Assembly (NCBI GenBank): GCA_002742765.1
Contig: DLUF01000053.1
Coordinates: forward strand, 1 to 46,711
Origin: Sulfurospirillum sp. UBA12182
Lineage (GTDB): Bacteria > Campylobacterota > Campylobacteria > Campylobacterales > Sulfurospirillaceae
Direction of reading: 5' to 3'
DNA length: 46,711 nt
Positions 1-6,225 of this stretch are shown one piece after another. The position numbers and the translations under genes were made by a program. Every line of letters begins with the position of its first letter. The first letter of the stretch is position 1. The notes below the pieces were generated by a model. That model had not been told where the DNA came from and ran no database searches. It saw only the letters and a program-made list of their open reading frames with translations.

Positions 1-29
1 AAAAACTCAAAGACCAAGGCAAAATCTAA
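1..29 (+). CDS. fdhC: 3' end of a second fdhC copy (partial)
   Basis: Only the last codons are present. Read from base 3 they give KLKDQGKI and a TAA stop at 27-29. The C-terminus of the complete FdhC further down (stop at 10611-10613) is KLKDQGKV. The first 23 bases of the window are identical to bases 10585-10607, which includes the bases before the shared codons. This indicates that a paralogous formate dehydrogenase gamma subunit, and probably a second fdh operon, ends here. The identification rests on a very short match, but it is exact, in frame and followed at once by a stop and a hairpin. Confidence 0.7.
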
Positions 30-33
30 CTTT

Positions 34-65
34 CAGAGAAGAAGAGTTAAGCTCATTCTTCTCTG
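34..65 (+). terminator. Hairpin after the first fdhC end
   Basis: CAGAGAAGAA (34-43) pairs with TTCTTCTCTG (56-65). A further GAG/CTC pairs inside it next to a one-base bulge. It lies 4 bases after the fdhC stop. The T-tract after it is weak (TTACTTTCTATTT), so termination may be partial. Confidence 0.55.
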
Positions 66-126
66 TTACTTTCTATTTAAAAAAAGATAATATAGTGACA
101 TTTCATTAAACCTTTAAGGAATTAAG

Positions 127-336
127 ATGAAACTAAGTGCAAGAAATGTGATTGAGGGAGTAGTAAAACAGGTAGATATAGGTGCAGTTAACGTAGAAAT
201 AACTGTTGAACTTGCTCCTCAAACGTATATAACTTCTATCATAACCAAAAAATCTTTTGAAAATTTAGGTATTCAAGAAGGTAAAAAAGCTTACATCGTT
301 GTAAAAGCATCAGATGTTATGGTAGGTGTTGATTAA
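127..336 (+). CDS. Stand-alone Mop (molbindin-like) protein
   Basis: This 69-residue protein is a single Mop/TOBE-type oxyanion-binding domain. It opens with the typical SARNVIEGVVKQV block, continues with an alternating beta pattern (NVEITVEL, TYITSIIT) and ends with AYIVVKASDVMVGVD. Proteins of this type bind molybdate or tungstate in the cytoplasm as oligomers, acting as a store or buffer. It has the usual length of one Mop unit. It lies between a second fdh cluster and the tup genes, which fits a role in tungsten or molybdenum handling. The ModE-like regulator in this window has no Mop domain of its own, so this protein could supply the sensing function, but that is inference. The start follows TTTAAGGA with normal spacing. 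Confidence 0.85.
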   Translation: MKLSARNVIEGVVKQVDIGAVNVEITVELAPQTYITSIITKKSFENLGIQEGKKAYIVVKASDVMVGVD

Positions 337-341
337 TTTTA

Positions 342-369
342 AAAAGAGAAGTCTTAAGGCTTCTCTTTT
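342..369. terminator. Bidirectional terminator between mop and tupC
   Basis: AAAAGAGAAG (342-351) and CTTCTCTTTT (360-369) form a 10-bp stem with an 8-base loop. A-tract and T-tract flanks suit termination in both directions between the convergent genes. It overlaps the tupC stop codon. Confidence 0.75.
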
Positions 370-1393
370 AATTTGTATTAAAAGCTTCTTGTGAAAAACT
401 TAAAATAACTTTTTCTCTAAGAGAAAAGCTATTTTTCTTAAACTCTTCATAGTCCATGATAGCTTCTATGGTATACTCTCCGACATTTATTTTCAAAGAG
501 ACTTCATCATCTTTTTGTAGATGAGAGATCTCTTTTATAAAGCCTTCTAGGAAGAACAATTTCTCTTTACATGTAAAGATTTCTTTCGTAAGAGAGATTT
601 TCCTTGGATTGATAGCAATTCCTCTTTTTTCTCCAACTCTCCACTCTTTAGGGATTTGTAAATGTTGGTCATCTCCAAAGTGAAAAATCTTGTTTTTCCC
701 TTTTTCTTCCCATTTGCCAAAGATAAAGTTACTCGTAGAAAAATCCATAACTCTACCAAAGTGTAAGCCAACTTGTCTAGTTGCTAAAGAGGAGAGCCAA
801 AGCAAGTCATGACTAGCGATGATGACAGTTGTTTTCCATTGTTGATTTGCATAACTTATCGCATCAGAGAAGATGGGTACGCCATTGTAATCTAAGCTAT
901 TTGTAGGTTCATCTAAAAGGAGAGTTTTTGGTTTGAGTATGAGCCTCGCCGCAAGACACACACGCTGTGTCTCTCCACTTGAGAGTTCATGCCACTGTCT
1001 TTGGAGAAACTTTTTAGGCAAAAGTCCTACAAGTTCAAGTACCTCTTCCATCCTTTTTTGTGCATTTTCCATATCATCATGGAGTTTTAATCCAAAAAGA
1101 AGATTTTCCTTGACAGACCTTTTTAAAAGAGTTGGTTCAGGAAGTAAAATCGTGATTTCACGCTTTACATGTAAAGGTATCAACTGGTGTGAAAAGCCCT
1201 TATATAAGAGTTCTCCACTCAAAGGAGATTCTAAAAATGCTAAATGTCTTAAAAGAGTACTCTTACCACTTCCATTAGAACCTATCAGTCCTAAGATTTC
1301 GGATTGGTTGATTTGGAGTGCATGGATATTGAGTATAGGTTTAGTGTTGTAACTTGTTTGGATATTGTTTAGTTTGTATAAGATTTCACTCAA
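368..1393 (-). CDS. tupC: Tungstate ABC transporter ATP-binding protein TupC
   Basis: This 341-residue ABC ATPase powers tungstate import with TupB and TupA. Walker A is GSNGSGKST near residue 38. The signature motif is LSSGETQRV near residue 136, Walker B is TLLLDEP near 156, and the switch His lies in ASHD. About 120 residues follow the ATPase core and resemble a C-terminal TOBE-like regulatory region. The gene overlaps tupB by 4 bases (ATGA), so the two are translationally coupled. Assignment to tungstate rather than molybdate comes from the neighbouring TupA, which matches the tungstate-specific family. Two copies of the iterated palindrome TTTACATGTAAA lie in the gene, read as FTCK and LHVK. 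Confidence 0.87.
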   Translation of the reverse strand: MSEILYKLNNIQTSYNTKPILNIHALQINQSEILGLIGSNGSGKSTLLRHLAFLESPLSGELLYKGFSHQLIPLHVKREITILLPEPTLLKRSVKENLLFGLKLHDDMENAQKRMEEVLELVGLLPKKFLQRQWHELSSGETQRVCLAARLILKPKTLLLDEPTNSLDYNGVPIFSDAISYANQQWKTTVIIASHDLLWLSSLATRQVGLHFGRVMDFSTSNFIFGKWEEKGKNKIFHFGDDQHLQIPKEWRVGEKRGIAINPRKISLTKEIFTCKEKLFFLEGFIKEISHLQKDDEVSLKINVGEYTIEAIMDYEEFKKNSFSLREKVILSFSQEAFNTN

Positions 1394-2094
1394 GACCTCA
1401 TTCCTCCAGAGCGTTTTTTGAGCGCAAATAGTGAAAGATTTGCAGCAAAAGCTATGAGGATAAGCACCAGCCCAAGAGCGATACCCATGGCAAATTCACC
1501 TTTGTTTGTTTCCAAAGAGATAGCAGTTGTGATGGTTCTTGTAAACCATTTGATGTTACCTCCTATCATCATAGCGATTCCAACTTCAGCAACAACTCTT
1601 CCATATGCAGTCACTATCGCGGCTATCAAAGCATGTCTTAGTTCCCAAATTACATTTTTAACCATCTGAAAAAGTGTAGGATAAAATGAAGATAGTGTGA
1701 GATAAAGTTTTCTGTCCATACCTTCGATGGCAGTTGCACTCAAAGAGATAACGATAGGCAAGGCTAATATAGTTTGTCCGATGATGATACCTTTTGCAGT
1801 ATATAAAAGCTCATACTCTCCAAAAGGTCCACGATAGGAGATAAAAGCATAGACTATAAGCCCTACAACAACAGTAGGTAAAGCTAGGAGCGTATCGGAA
1901 AGTAACTTTAAAGATTTTCTAAAAGGGAACTCAAAAAATCCCAAAATAAATCCCAAAGGAAGACCTATAATCACGCTTAAAAGAATCGATACACTAGAGG
2001 TTCTAATAGTGATGTCAATAGCCGAGATGGTTTCAGGATCTAGTCGTATAAGTAAAAAAATTGCCTCTTTGAGACCCTCTAAGATATAATCCAT
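1390..2094 (-). CDS. tupB: Tungstate ABC transporter permease TupB
   Basis: This 234-residue inner-membrane protein has about five or six hydrophobic helices and the permease EAA-type loop (IWELRHALIAAIVTAYGRVVAEVG, near residues 150-175), which contacts the ATPase. Length and sequence fit TupB rather than the longer ModB or WtpB. It is the first gene of a minus-strand tupBC pair diverging from tupA. The 92-base gap to the tupA start holds one TATGC-type operator half-way, so one regulator could act on both directions. The motif VAEVGIAMMIGGNI is typical of the tungstate family. Confidence 0.87.
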   Translation of the reverse strand: MDYILEGLKEAIFLLIRLDPETISAIDITIRTSSVSILLSVIIGLPLGFILGFFEFPFRKSLKLLSDTLLALPTVVVGLIVYAFISYRGPFGEYELLYTAKGIIIGQTILALPIVISLSATAIEGMDRKLYLTLSSFYPTLFQMVKNVIWELRHALIAAIVTAYGRVVAEVGIAMMIGGNIKWFTRTITTAISLETNKGEFAMGIALGLVLILIAFAANLSLFALKKRSGGMRS

Positions 2095-2146
2095 GCTGAT
2101 AATTTTCTCTTTACATTTGATTTAAAATAAGCTACCATTACGCAAA

Positions 2147-2163
2147 TGTGCAAAATAAGCATA
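2147..2163. promoter_or_regulatory. Putative ModE-type operator upstream of tupA/tupBC
   Basis: TGTGC-AAAATAA-GCATA is an imperfect inverted repeat with a 7-base A-rich spacer. It matches three other sites in this window (3237, 10684, 12311) in half-site sequence and exact spacing. It ends 10 bases before the tupA Shine-Dalgarno, so binding should block tupA transcription or initiation. Confidence 0.6.
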
Positions 2164-2186
2164 ATTAATACGTGGAGGATTATCCT

Positions 2187-3026
2187 ATGTTTTCATTGAA
2201 AAAAAGCTTAAAGACAAAAGCCCTATTTTTGGCACTTTTGTTAGGAATGAGTCACTTAGGTGCAGCCGAGTTAAAGATGGCTACAACAACAAGTACCGAT
2301 AACACAGGTTTACTTGACGTACTAGCTCCTATGTATAAACAAGACACGGGAATTGATCTTAAATGGGTTGCTGTTGGAACAGGAAATGCGCTTAAACTTG
2401 GCGAAAATTGTGATGTAAGTGTTGTTTTTGTTCACTCACCAAAAGTAGAAAAAGAGTATGTGGCTAAAGGTTTTGGGGTAGATAGAACACCTGTTATGTT
2501 CAATGACTTTGTAATTATTGGTGATCCAATCTATAAAGAGAAGTTTGCAGGAAAGAGCATCTCTGAAGCATTTAAAATCATTCAAAATGAGAAGATTAAG
2601 TTCGTAAGCCGTGGTGATAAATCTGGAACACACAACAAAGAGAAGAGTGTTTGGCAAGCAGCAAGCGGAAGTGTCCCTGAAAAAGAGTCTTGGTACCTTC
2701 AAGCAGGTCAAGGTATGATAGCAACTATCAACATCGCACAAGAGCAAAAAGGTGTAACTTTGACAGATAGAGGAACTTTTATCAAATACGAAGCAAACCA
2801 TAAAGGAAACCCACCTTTGGTTATCGTTTTTGAAGGAGATGCTAGTTTAAACAATTTTTACTCTATCATGGCTGTAAATCCACAAAGATGTCCAAATACA
2901 GATTATAAAGGTGCAAAACAGTTTATTGACTGGATTGTTTCAGATAAAATTCAAAAAGCGATAGGGGATTTTAAACTTTTAGATAAACAACTTTTTACTC
3001 CTGATGCAAAAACAAGAGCAAATTAA
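2187..3026 (+). CDS. tupA: Tungstate-binding periplasmic protein TupA
   Basis: This is the substrate-binding protein of the tungstate importer. The N-terminus MFSLKKSLKTKALFLALLLG, with a cleavage point near GAA/EL, is a Sec signal peptide. The mature part starts with KMATTTSTDNTGLLDVLAP, where the TTSTxxTG motif contacts the oxyanion. VGTGNALKLG and the later SRGDKSGTHNKE block are also typical of TupA. The chosen ATG at 2187 has GGAGGA at 2174-2179. An in-frame GTG at 2172 would overlap that site and is less likely. The mature protein is about the usual family length. It diverges from tupBC. In Campylobacter jejuni the Tup system supplies tungsten to formate dehydrogenase, and the neighbouring fdh genes suggest the same job here. 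Confidence 0.9.
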   Translation: MFSLKKSLKTKALFLALLLGMSHLGAAELKMATTTSTDNTGLLDVLAPMYKQDTGIDLKWVAVGTGNALKLGENCDVSVVFVHSPKVEKEYVAKGFGVDRTPVMFNDFVIIGDPIYKEKFAGKSISEAFKIIQNEKIKFVSRGDKSGTHNKEKSVWQAASGSVPEKESWYLQAGQGMIATINIAQEQKGVTLTDRGTFIKYEANHKGNPPLVIVFEGDASLNNFYSIMAVNPQRCPNTDYKGAKQFIDWIVSDKIQKAIGDFKLLDKQLFTPDAKTRAN

Positions 3027-3041
3027 AACCTTTTGATACAA

Positions 3042-3071
3042 TAAGCTAAGAGATTTTATGCTCTTAGCTTA
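3042..3071 (+). terminator. Hairpin after tupA
   Basis: TAAGCTAAGAG (3042-3052) pairs perfectly with CTCTTAGCTTA (3061-3071) around an 8-base loop. The stem lies 15 bases after the tupA stop. No T-tract follows, so it may act as a partial terminator or an mRNA 3' end protector. Confidence 0.55.
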
Positions 3072-3473
3072 AACCCTCCTAAATCTAAAACACAAAAATT
3101 ACACTTTTTTGAAAATCTTTTAAAAAATTCTACATATCTTTTGAGAAAAAAAAGAAAAAATTTACACATTTTGCAAAAAAAAACAAATTTTTTTCTTAAA
3201 ATTTTTTTGCAAAAAAAAGCGAGATTTTTTAAAAAATATGCAAAATTTGCATATTTTTATCTTTTCGTATAGATGGGGCAAGTAGAAAATAAGATATTTT
3301 TACTCCCATATAAGCAAAGCTACTTTTACCACAAAAAAAGAGTCAAAAAAACGTCAAAAAATTAGTCTAAAAGCCTAAAAATAGGGAGTTTAGTTTTTCT
3401 TGTTAAGAATGCTTTAAACAACTTACACTTACAATACGGTAAATGATTATTGACCACTGGAAGTGAGAAAAAG
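3072..3473 (+). other. Long AT-rich intergenic region before the fdh accessory operon
   Basis: About 400 bases hold no convincing gene. The first part (3100-3235) is A- and T-tract DNA with two copies of TTTTGCAAAAAAAA about 34 bases apart. It is followed by the perfect TATGC operator (3237-3253), a possible -10 TATAGA (3268-3273), a GGG...CCC hairpin (3275-3307) and about 165 bases of apparent leader to the ATG at 3474. A second possible promoter lies close to the gene (TTGTTA near 3400, TACACT/TACAAT at 3424-3435). Confidence 0.5.
3232..3258. promoter_or_regulatory. Perfect ModE-type operator upstream of the polyferredoxin operon
   Basis: The arms AAAAATATGCAAA and TTTGCATATTTTT flank one central A, giving a flawless 27-base palindrome whose core is TATGC-N7-GCATA (3237-3253). 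It is the best of the four related sites. The right arm contains TTGCAT, which could be the -35 box of a promoter with TATAGA at 3268-3273 (15-base spacer), so occupancy would be expected to affect initiation. Confidence 0.65.
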
Positions 3474-5153
3474 ATGCAAAAAGAGTATTTGTTTTATGAC
3501 CAAGCTTCATTAGAGTTTCCACTCGATGAGAGTATAGAGGTTGTAAATTCTTTTGAAGATATAGAGGATGGATATTTGGTTTCCAATATAGAGACAGATT
3601 CATCATATATATATGCCCCAGAGATAAACTACTATATAAAAAATTCCCAAGATGAGATTAGTAACAAGATAGTCAATGTCAAAAAGCTTTATGACATCAG
3701 AGGTGTTGTGTGTGATTTGGCTCAGGACTTAGACTTTAGCCAAGAGGTTGGAGACAAACTGCTTATCGTTTCAAACGAAAATCAAGACGCATTAGCACAA
3801 GAACTTAACTCGGCTGGATTTACTACTATCATCTTAAAGCCAGAACAGATTATAGATGTTGAGGGCAAGATAGGCTCTTTACATGTAAGCTTGAAAAAAG
3901 ATGATGAAGAGTTAGAAGTGCAAACAGATCAAATCCTTTGGTTTGATGCTCCCCAGTTTGCGATGACTCAAAGTGGAACAGTTGACCCAGTAGTTCTTGG
4001 CTTAGAAAAAGCAGTTGCAACGCTTAAAAAGAGATTGGGCGTTTATAACTATAAAAACTTTATCAAATATGACCCAAAAATCTGTCAATACCATGAGAGA
4101 CGTGAAGAGATATGTGGAAGATGTGCTGATGTATGTCCAACAGTAGCAATCCTAAAAATAGATGAAGAGAAACATTTGGAGTTTTCACACGTAGATTGTC
4201 ATGGCTGTGGAGGGTGTATCTCTATCTGCCCTAGTGGAGCACTTGATTACTCTCAAATGCCTCGTGTTGCCTTTAGAGAACTTGCTCAGTTTTATAAAGA
4301 TACAGTAGCTTTGATTGTCCCTAAAAAGATGTCGATAGAAGCTTTACATGTAAAGACTCCAAAAGGGGTTTTGCCACTCGCTATAGAGGGGGAGAAGTTT
4401 TTACATGAAGCACATTTGATGAGCTTGATTCAAACAAGCGGTCAACCTGTTGTATTTTACACTGACTTTATCTCAAAAGGAAGTGGTGATGCGATAAGAA
4501 TCGTCAATGAAGCTTTTAAAAGAAAATATAACAAACAAGCGATTTTTGTTTGTGAAAATGAGCAAGAGTTAGAAGAAGCATTTAGCAAGCTTGAATCTCT
4601 TAGTGAGTGTAAATATGGTTTTAATGAAGAGGGTATGGCAAAAAGAGAAATCTTCTCAGCTCGTCTTTCTCATCTTGTAGGAGAAGATGACTTAGGTGTC
4701 ATTCAAACTGGTCCGCATATCCACTATGGTAGTGTGAATATCAATGAAGAAGCCTGTACACTCTGTTTGAGCTGTGTTGGAGCATGTAATGTAAGAGCAC
4801 TAACTGCTCACCCAGAAGACAATACTTTGAGATTTAATCCATCGATTTGTACAAACTGTGGATACTGTGAAGTTACTTGTCCAGAGAAAAATTGTTTGAG
4901 TGTTGTATATGATGAGTTGAGTCTTAAGCCTGATTATTTTAAACAAAATATAAAAGCAACTGCCCAATTATTTGCCTGTGTAGAGTGTGGAAAAGAGTTT
5001 GCAACAGTACAAGCAGTGGAAAAGATTGCAAAACTCATGAGCCCAAAATTTGTAGGGGATGAAGCAAAGATAAGATCACTTTACTGCTGTGCTGATTGTA
5101 AACCTAAAGTTACTATCATGGCTCACGTCCAAAAAGAGAGAGGAATTATATAA
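3474..5153 (+). CDS. Polyferredoxin-like 4Fe-4S protein of the fdh locus
   Basis: This is a cytoplasmic iron-sulfur protein of 559 residues with no signal peptide. A first ferredoxin pair begins near residue 205 (CGRCADVCP and CHGCGGCISICP). A second pair lies near residues 425-475 (CTLCLSCVGACN and CTNCGYCEVTCP). A C-terminal four-Cys knuckle (CVECGKEF...CCADCKP) follows. The N-terminal 200 residues have no motif I recognise. Such proteins precede the TorD-like gene in several Campylobacterota fdh loci, but their exact role is unknown to me. Electron transfer to or from formate dehydrogenase, or cofactor assembly, are both possible. ATG 3474 is preferred over an in-frame TTG at 3450. The stop overlaps the next start (TAATG). 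Two palindrome copies occur, read as LHVS and LHVK. Confidence 0.75.
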   Translation: MQKEYLFYDQASLEFPLDESIEVVNSFEDIEDGYLVSNIETDSSYIYAPEINYYIKNSQDEISNKIVNVKKLYDIRGVVCDLAQDLDFSQEVGDKLLIVSNENQDALAQELNSAGFTTIILKPEQIIDVEGKIGSLHVSLKKDDEELEVQTDQILWFDAPQFAMTQSGTVDPVVLGLEKAVATLKKRLGVYNYKNFIKYDPKICQYHERREEICGRCADVCPTVAILKIDEEKHLEFSHVDCHGCGGCISICPSGALDYSQMPRVAFRELAQFYKDTVALIVPKKMSIEALHVKTPKGVLPLAIEGEKFLHEAHLMSLIQTSGQPVVFYTDFISKGSGDAIRIVNEAFKRKYNKQAIFVCENEQELEEAFSKLESLSECKYGFNEEGMAKREIFSARLSHLVGEDDLGVIQTGPHIHYGSVNINEEACTLCLSCVGACNVRALTAHPEDNTLRFNPSICTNCGYCEVTCPEKNCLSVVYDELSLKPDYFKQNIKATAQLFACVECGKEFATVQAVEKIAKLMSPKFVGDEAKIRSLYCCADCKPKVTIMAHVQKERGII

Positions 5154-5923
5154 TGGATAGAAAGTCTGTAAATCCAGCAAGATCACTTTACTATGGTTTT
5201 TTTAGTAAGATGTTAGTTTTTACTACAAGAGAAGATAGATTTGATGGTCTTAAAGAAGCACTTGATGTGATGATAGTAAATGCACTTGATGAAAATTCAC
5301 AAGAAGCACTAAAAGAGATAAAAGAGTTTATAAGTGCTGGGGGATATGAATATCTTGTTAGAGAGTATGATGAGATTTTTCACAATCCAGAATCTCCTGT
5401 TGTTCGCACCACAGCTTCTTTTTATCATGAAGGTGTAGAGAGTGGAAGAAAAAGAGTTGAAGTAAAGAACTTTTTAGGAAAAACAAGAATTAGACGCAAT
5501 GAAAAAGAGTTTAAAGAAAACGAAGACAGTGTCGGCTTTTTAGTCACTTTTATGCATGAACTTATAGAGCTTATTATCAAAGGTGAAAACTCTTATGAAA
5601 GCTTGCAACATTGTGTATTTGTAGAGATTATCAATGAGTTTTTTGATGAGTTTATCGAAGAGCTTTACAATCATCCAAAAGCTAATGCATATAAATCAGT
5701 AGCGGTAGTTCTCAATGCATTTTTAGAGTTTGAGAGACTCTACTTTGATGTTACAAAACCAGCTATGAAAGAAAAAGTGGTAAAAGAGGCTGAACCTTGT
5801 GAGTTTATCAGTGATGAAGAAGCACAAAGAAGAGCTATCAACCGAGCAAAACGTGAGGCTGATGCCATAGTTAAATCATGTTCAATTGAAGATGCATATA
5901 ACCACAATAGCGAAGAGATGTAG
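5153..5923 (+). CDS. TorD-like molybdoenzyme chaperone of formate dehydrogenase
   Basis: This 256-residue, mostly helical, soluble protein belongs to the TorD/DmsD family of redox-enzyme maturation chaperones. It has the family's central YDEIFHNPESPVVRTTASFYHEG segment and the helix-rich ending. These proteins bind the Tat signal peptide or apo-form of a molybdenum or tungsten enzyme until the cofactor is inserted. The C-terminus has an extra charged tail (EEAQRRAINRAKREADAIVKSC). It overlaps the polyferredoxin stop by one base and is followed by an intrinsic terminator, so the pair form one unit ahead of fdhXABC. In C. jejuni the equivalent gene stands beside the small Tat protein, as here. 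The client is therefore almost certainly FdhA or FdhX. Confidence 0.8.
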   Translation: MDRKSVNPARSLYYGFFSKMLVFTTREDRFDGLKEALDVMIVNALDENSQEALKEIKEFISAGGYEYLVREYDEIFHNPESPVVRTTASFYHEGVESGRKRVEVKNFLGKTRIRRNEKEFKENEDSVGFLVTFMHELIELIIKGENSYESLQHCVFVEIINEFFDEFIEELYNHPKANAYKSVAVVLNAFLEFERLYFDVTKPAMKEKVVKEAEPCEFISDEEAQRRAINRAKREADAIVKSCSIEDAYNHNSEEM

Positions 5924-5938
5924 GTTAAAAGAGGTTAT

Positions 5939-5966
5939 AGAGCCAAAAGTGTTTGGCTCTTTTAAC
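5939..5966 (+). terminator. Intrinsic terminator after the TorD-like gene
   Basis: AGAGCCAAA (5939-5947) pairs with TTTGGCTCT (5952-5960) around AGTG and is followed by TTTAAC. A smaller hairpin follows at 5965-5982 (ACTTCTT / AAGAAGT). Together they separate the accessory pair from fdhXABC, so transcription of the latter is attenuated or starts again here. Confidence 0.7.
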
Positions 5967-6005
5967 TTCTTTTTCAAGAAGTAAATTATAACGAAGGAGG
6001 ATTGT

Positions 6006-6206
6006 ATGCAAGAAAGCAGACGTGGCTTTTTGAAAAAAGCTGCAGTTGCTGGAAGTGTTGCTGCTATCGGTGCAGTAAGTGCTACAGCTTCAGGTTCTAA
6101 AGAATCGTACAGTTCAAATGGCGTTGTTGTTGGTAACTCTCCAAAAAAAGAGATTACTTACAAGAAAACTAAAGCTTGGGATGATTACTATCGTACAGCT
6201 TTATAA
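6006..6206 (+). CDS. fdhX: Small Tat-signal formate dehydrogenase subunit (FdhX-like)
   Basis: This 66-residue protein starts with a Tat signal (ESRRGFLKKAAVAG), a short hydrophobic stretch and ATASG. About 35 polar residues follow, ending in KAWDDYYRTAL. It matches the small Tat proteins that precede fdhA in Campylobacter-type loci. They are thought to help assembly or export of the enzyme. It has no cysteine, so it is not an electron carrier. AAGGAGG at 5995-6001 is a near-perfect ribosome site. The gene is 19 bases before fdhA and surely co-transcribed with it. The name FdhX is used by analogy, and its biochemical role is inferred. Confidence 0.8.
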   Translation: MQESRRGFLKKAAVAGSVAAIGAVSATASGSKESYSSNGVVVGNSPKKEITYKKTKAWDDYYRTAL

Positions 6207-6225
6207 AAATTAGGAGAAGATGAGT

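Noticed and set aside
933-1352. Antisense open frames overlapping strong genes (for example 933-1352, 10738-11121, 32671-33036)
   Set aside because: They lie opposite well-identified genes, have no ribosome sites and show no family motifs.
3072-3450. Small genes in the AT-rich gap
   Set aside because: Possible frames are low in complexity, lack ribosome sites and sit in A/T tracts; the stretch reads better as regulatory DNA and leader.
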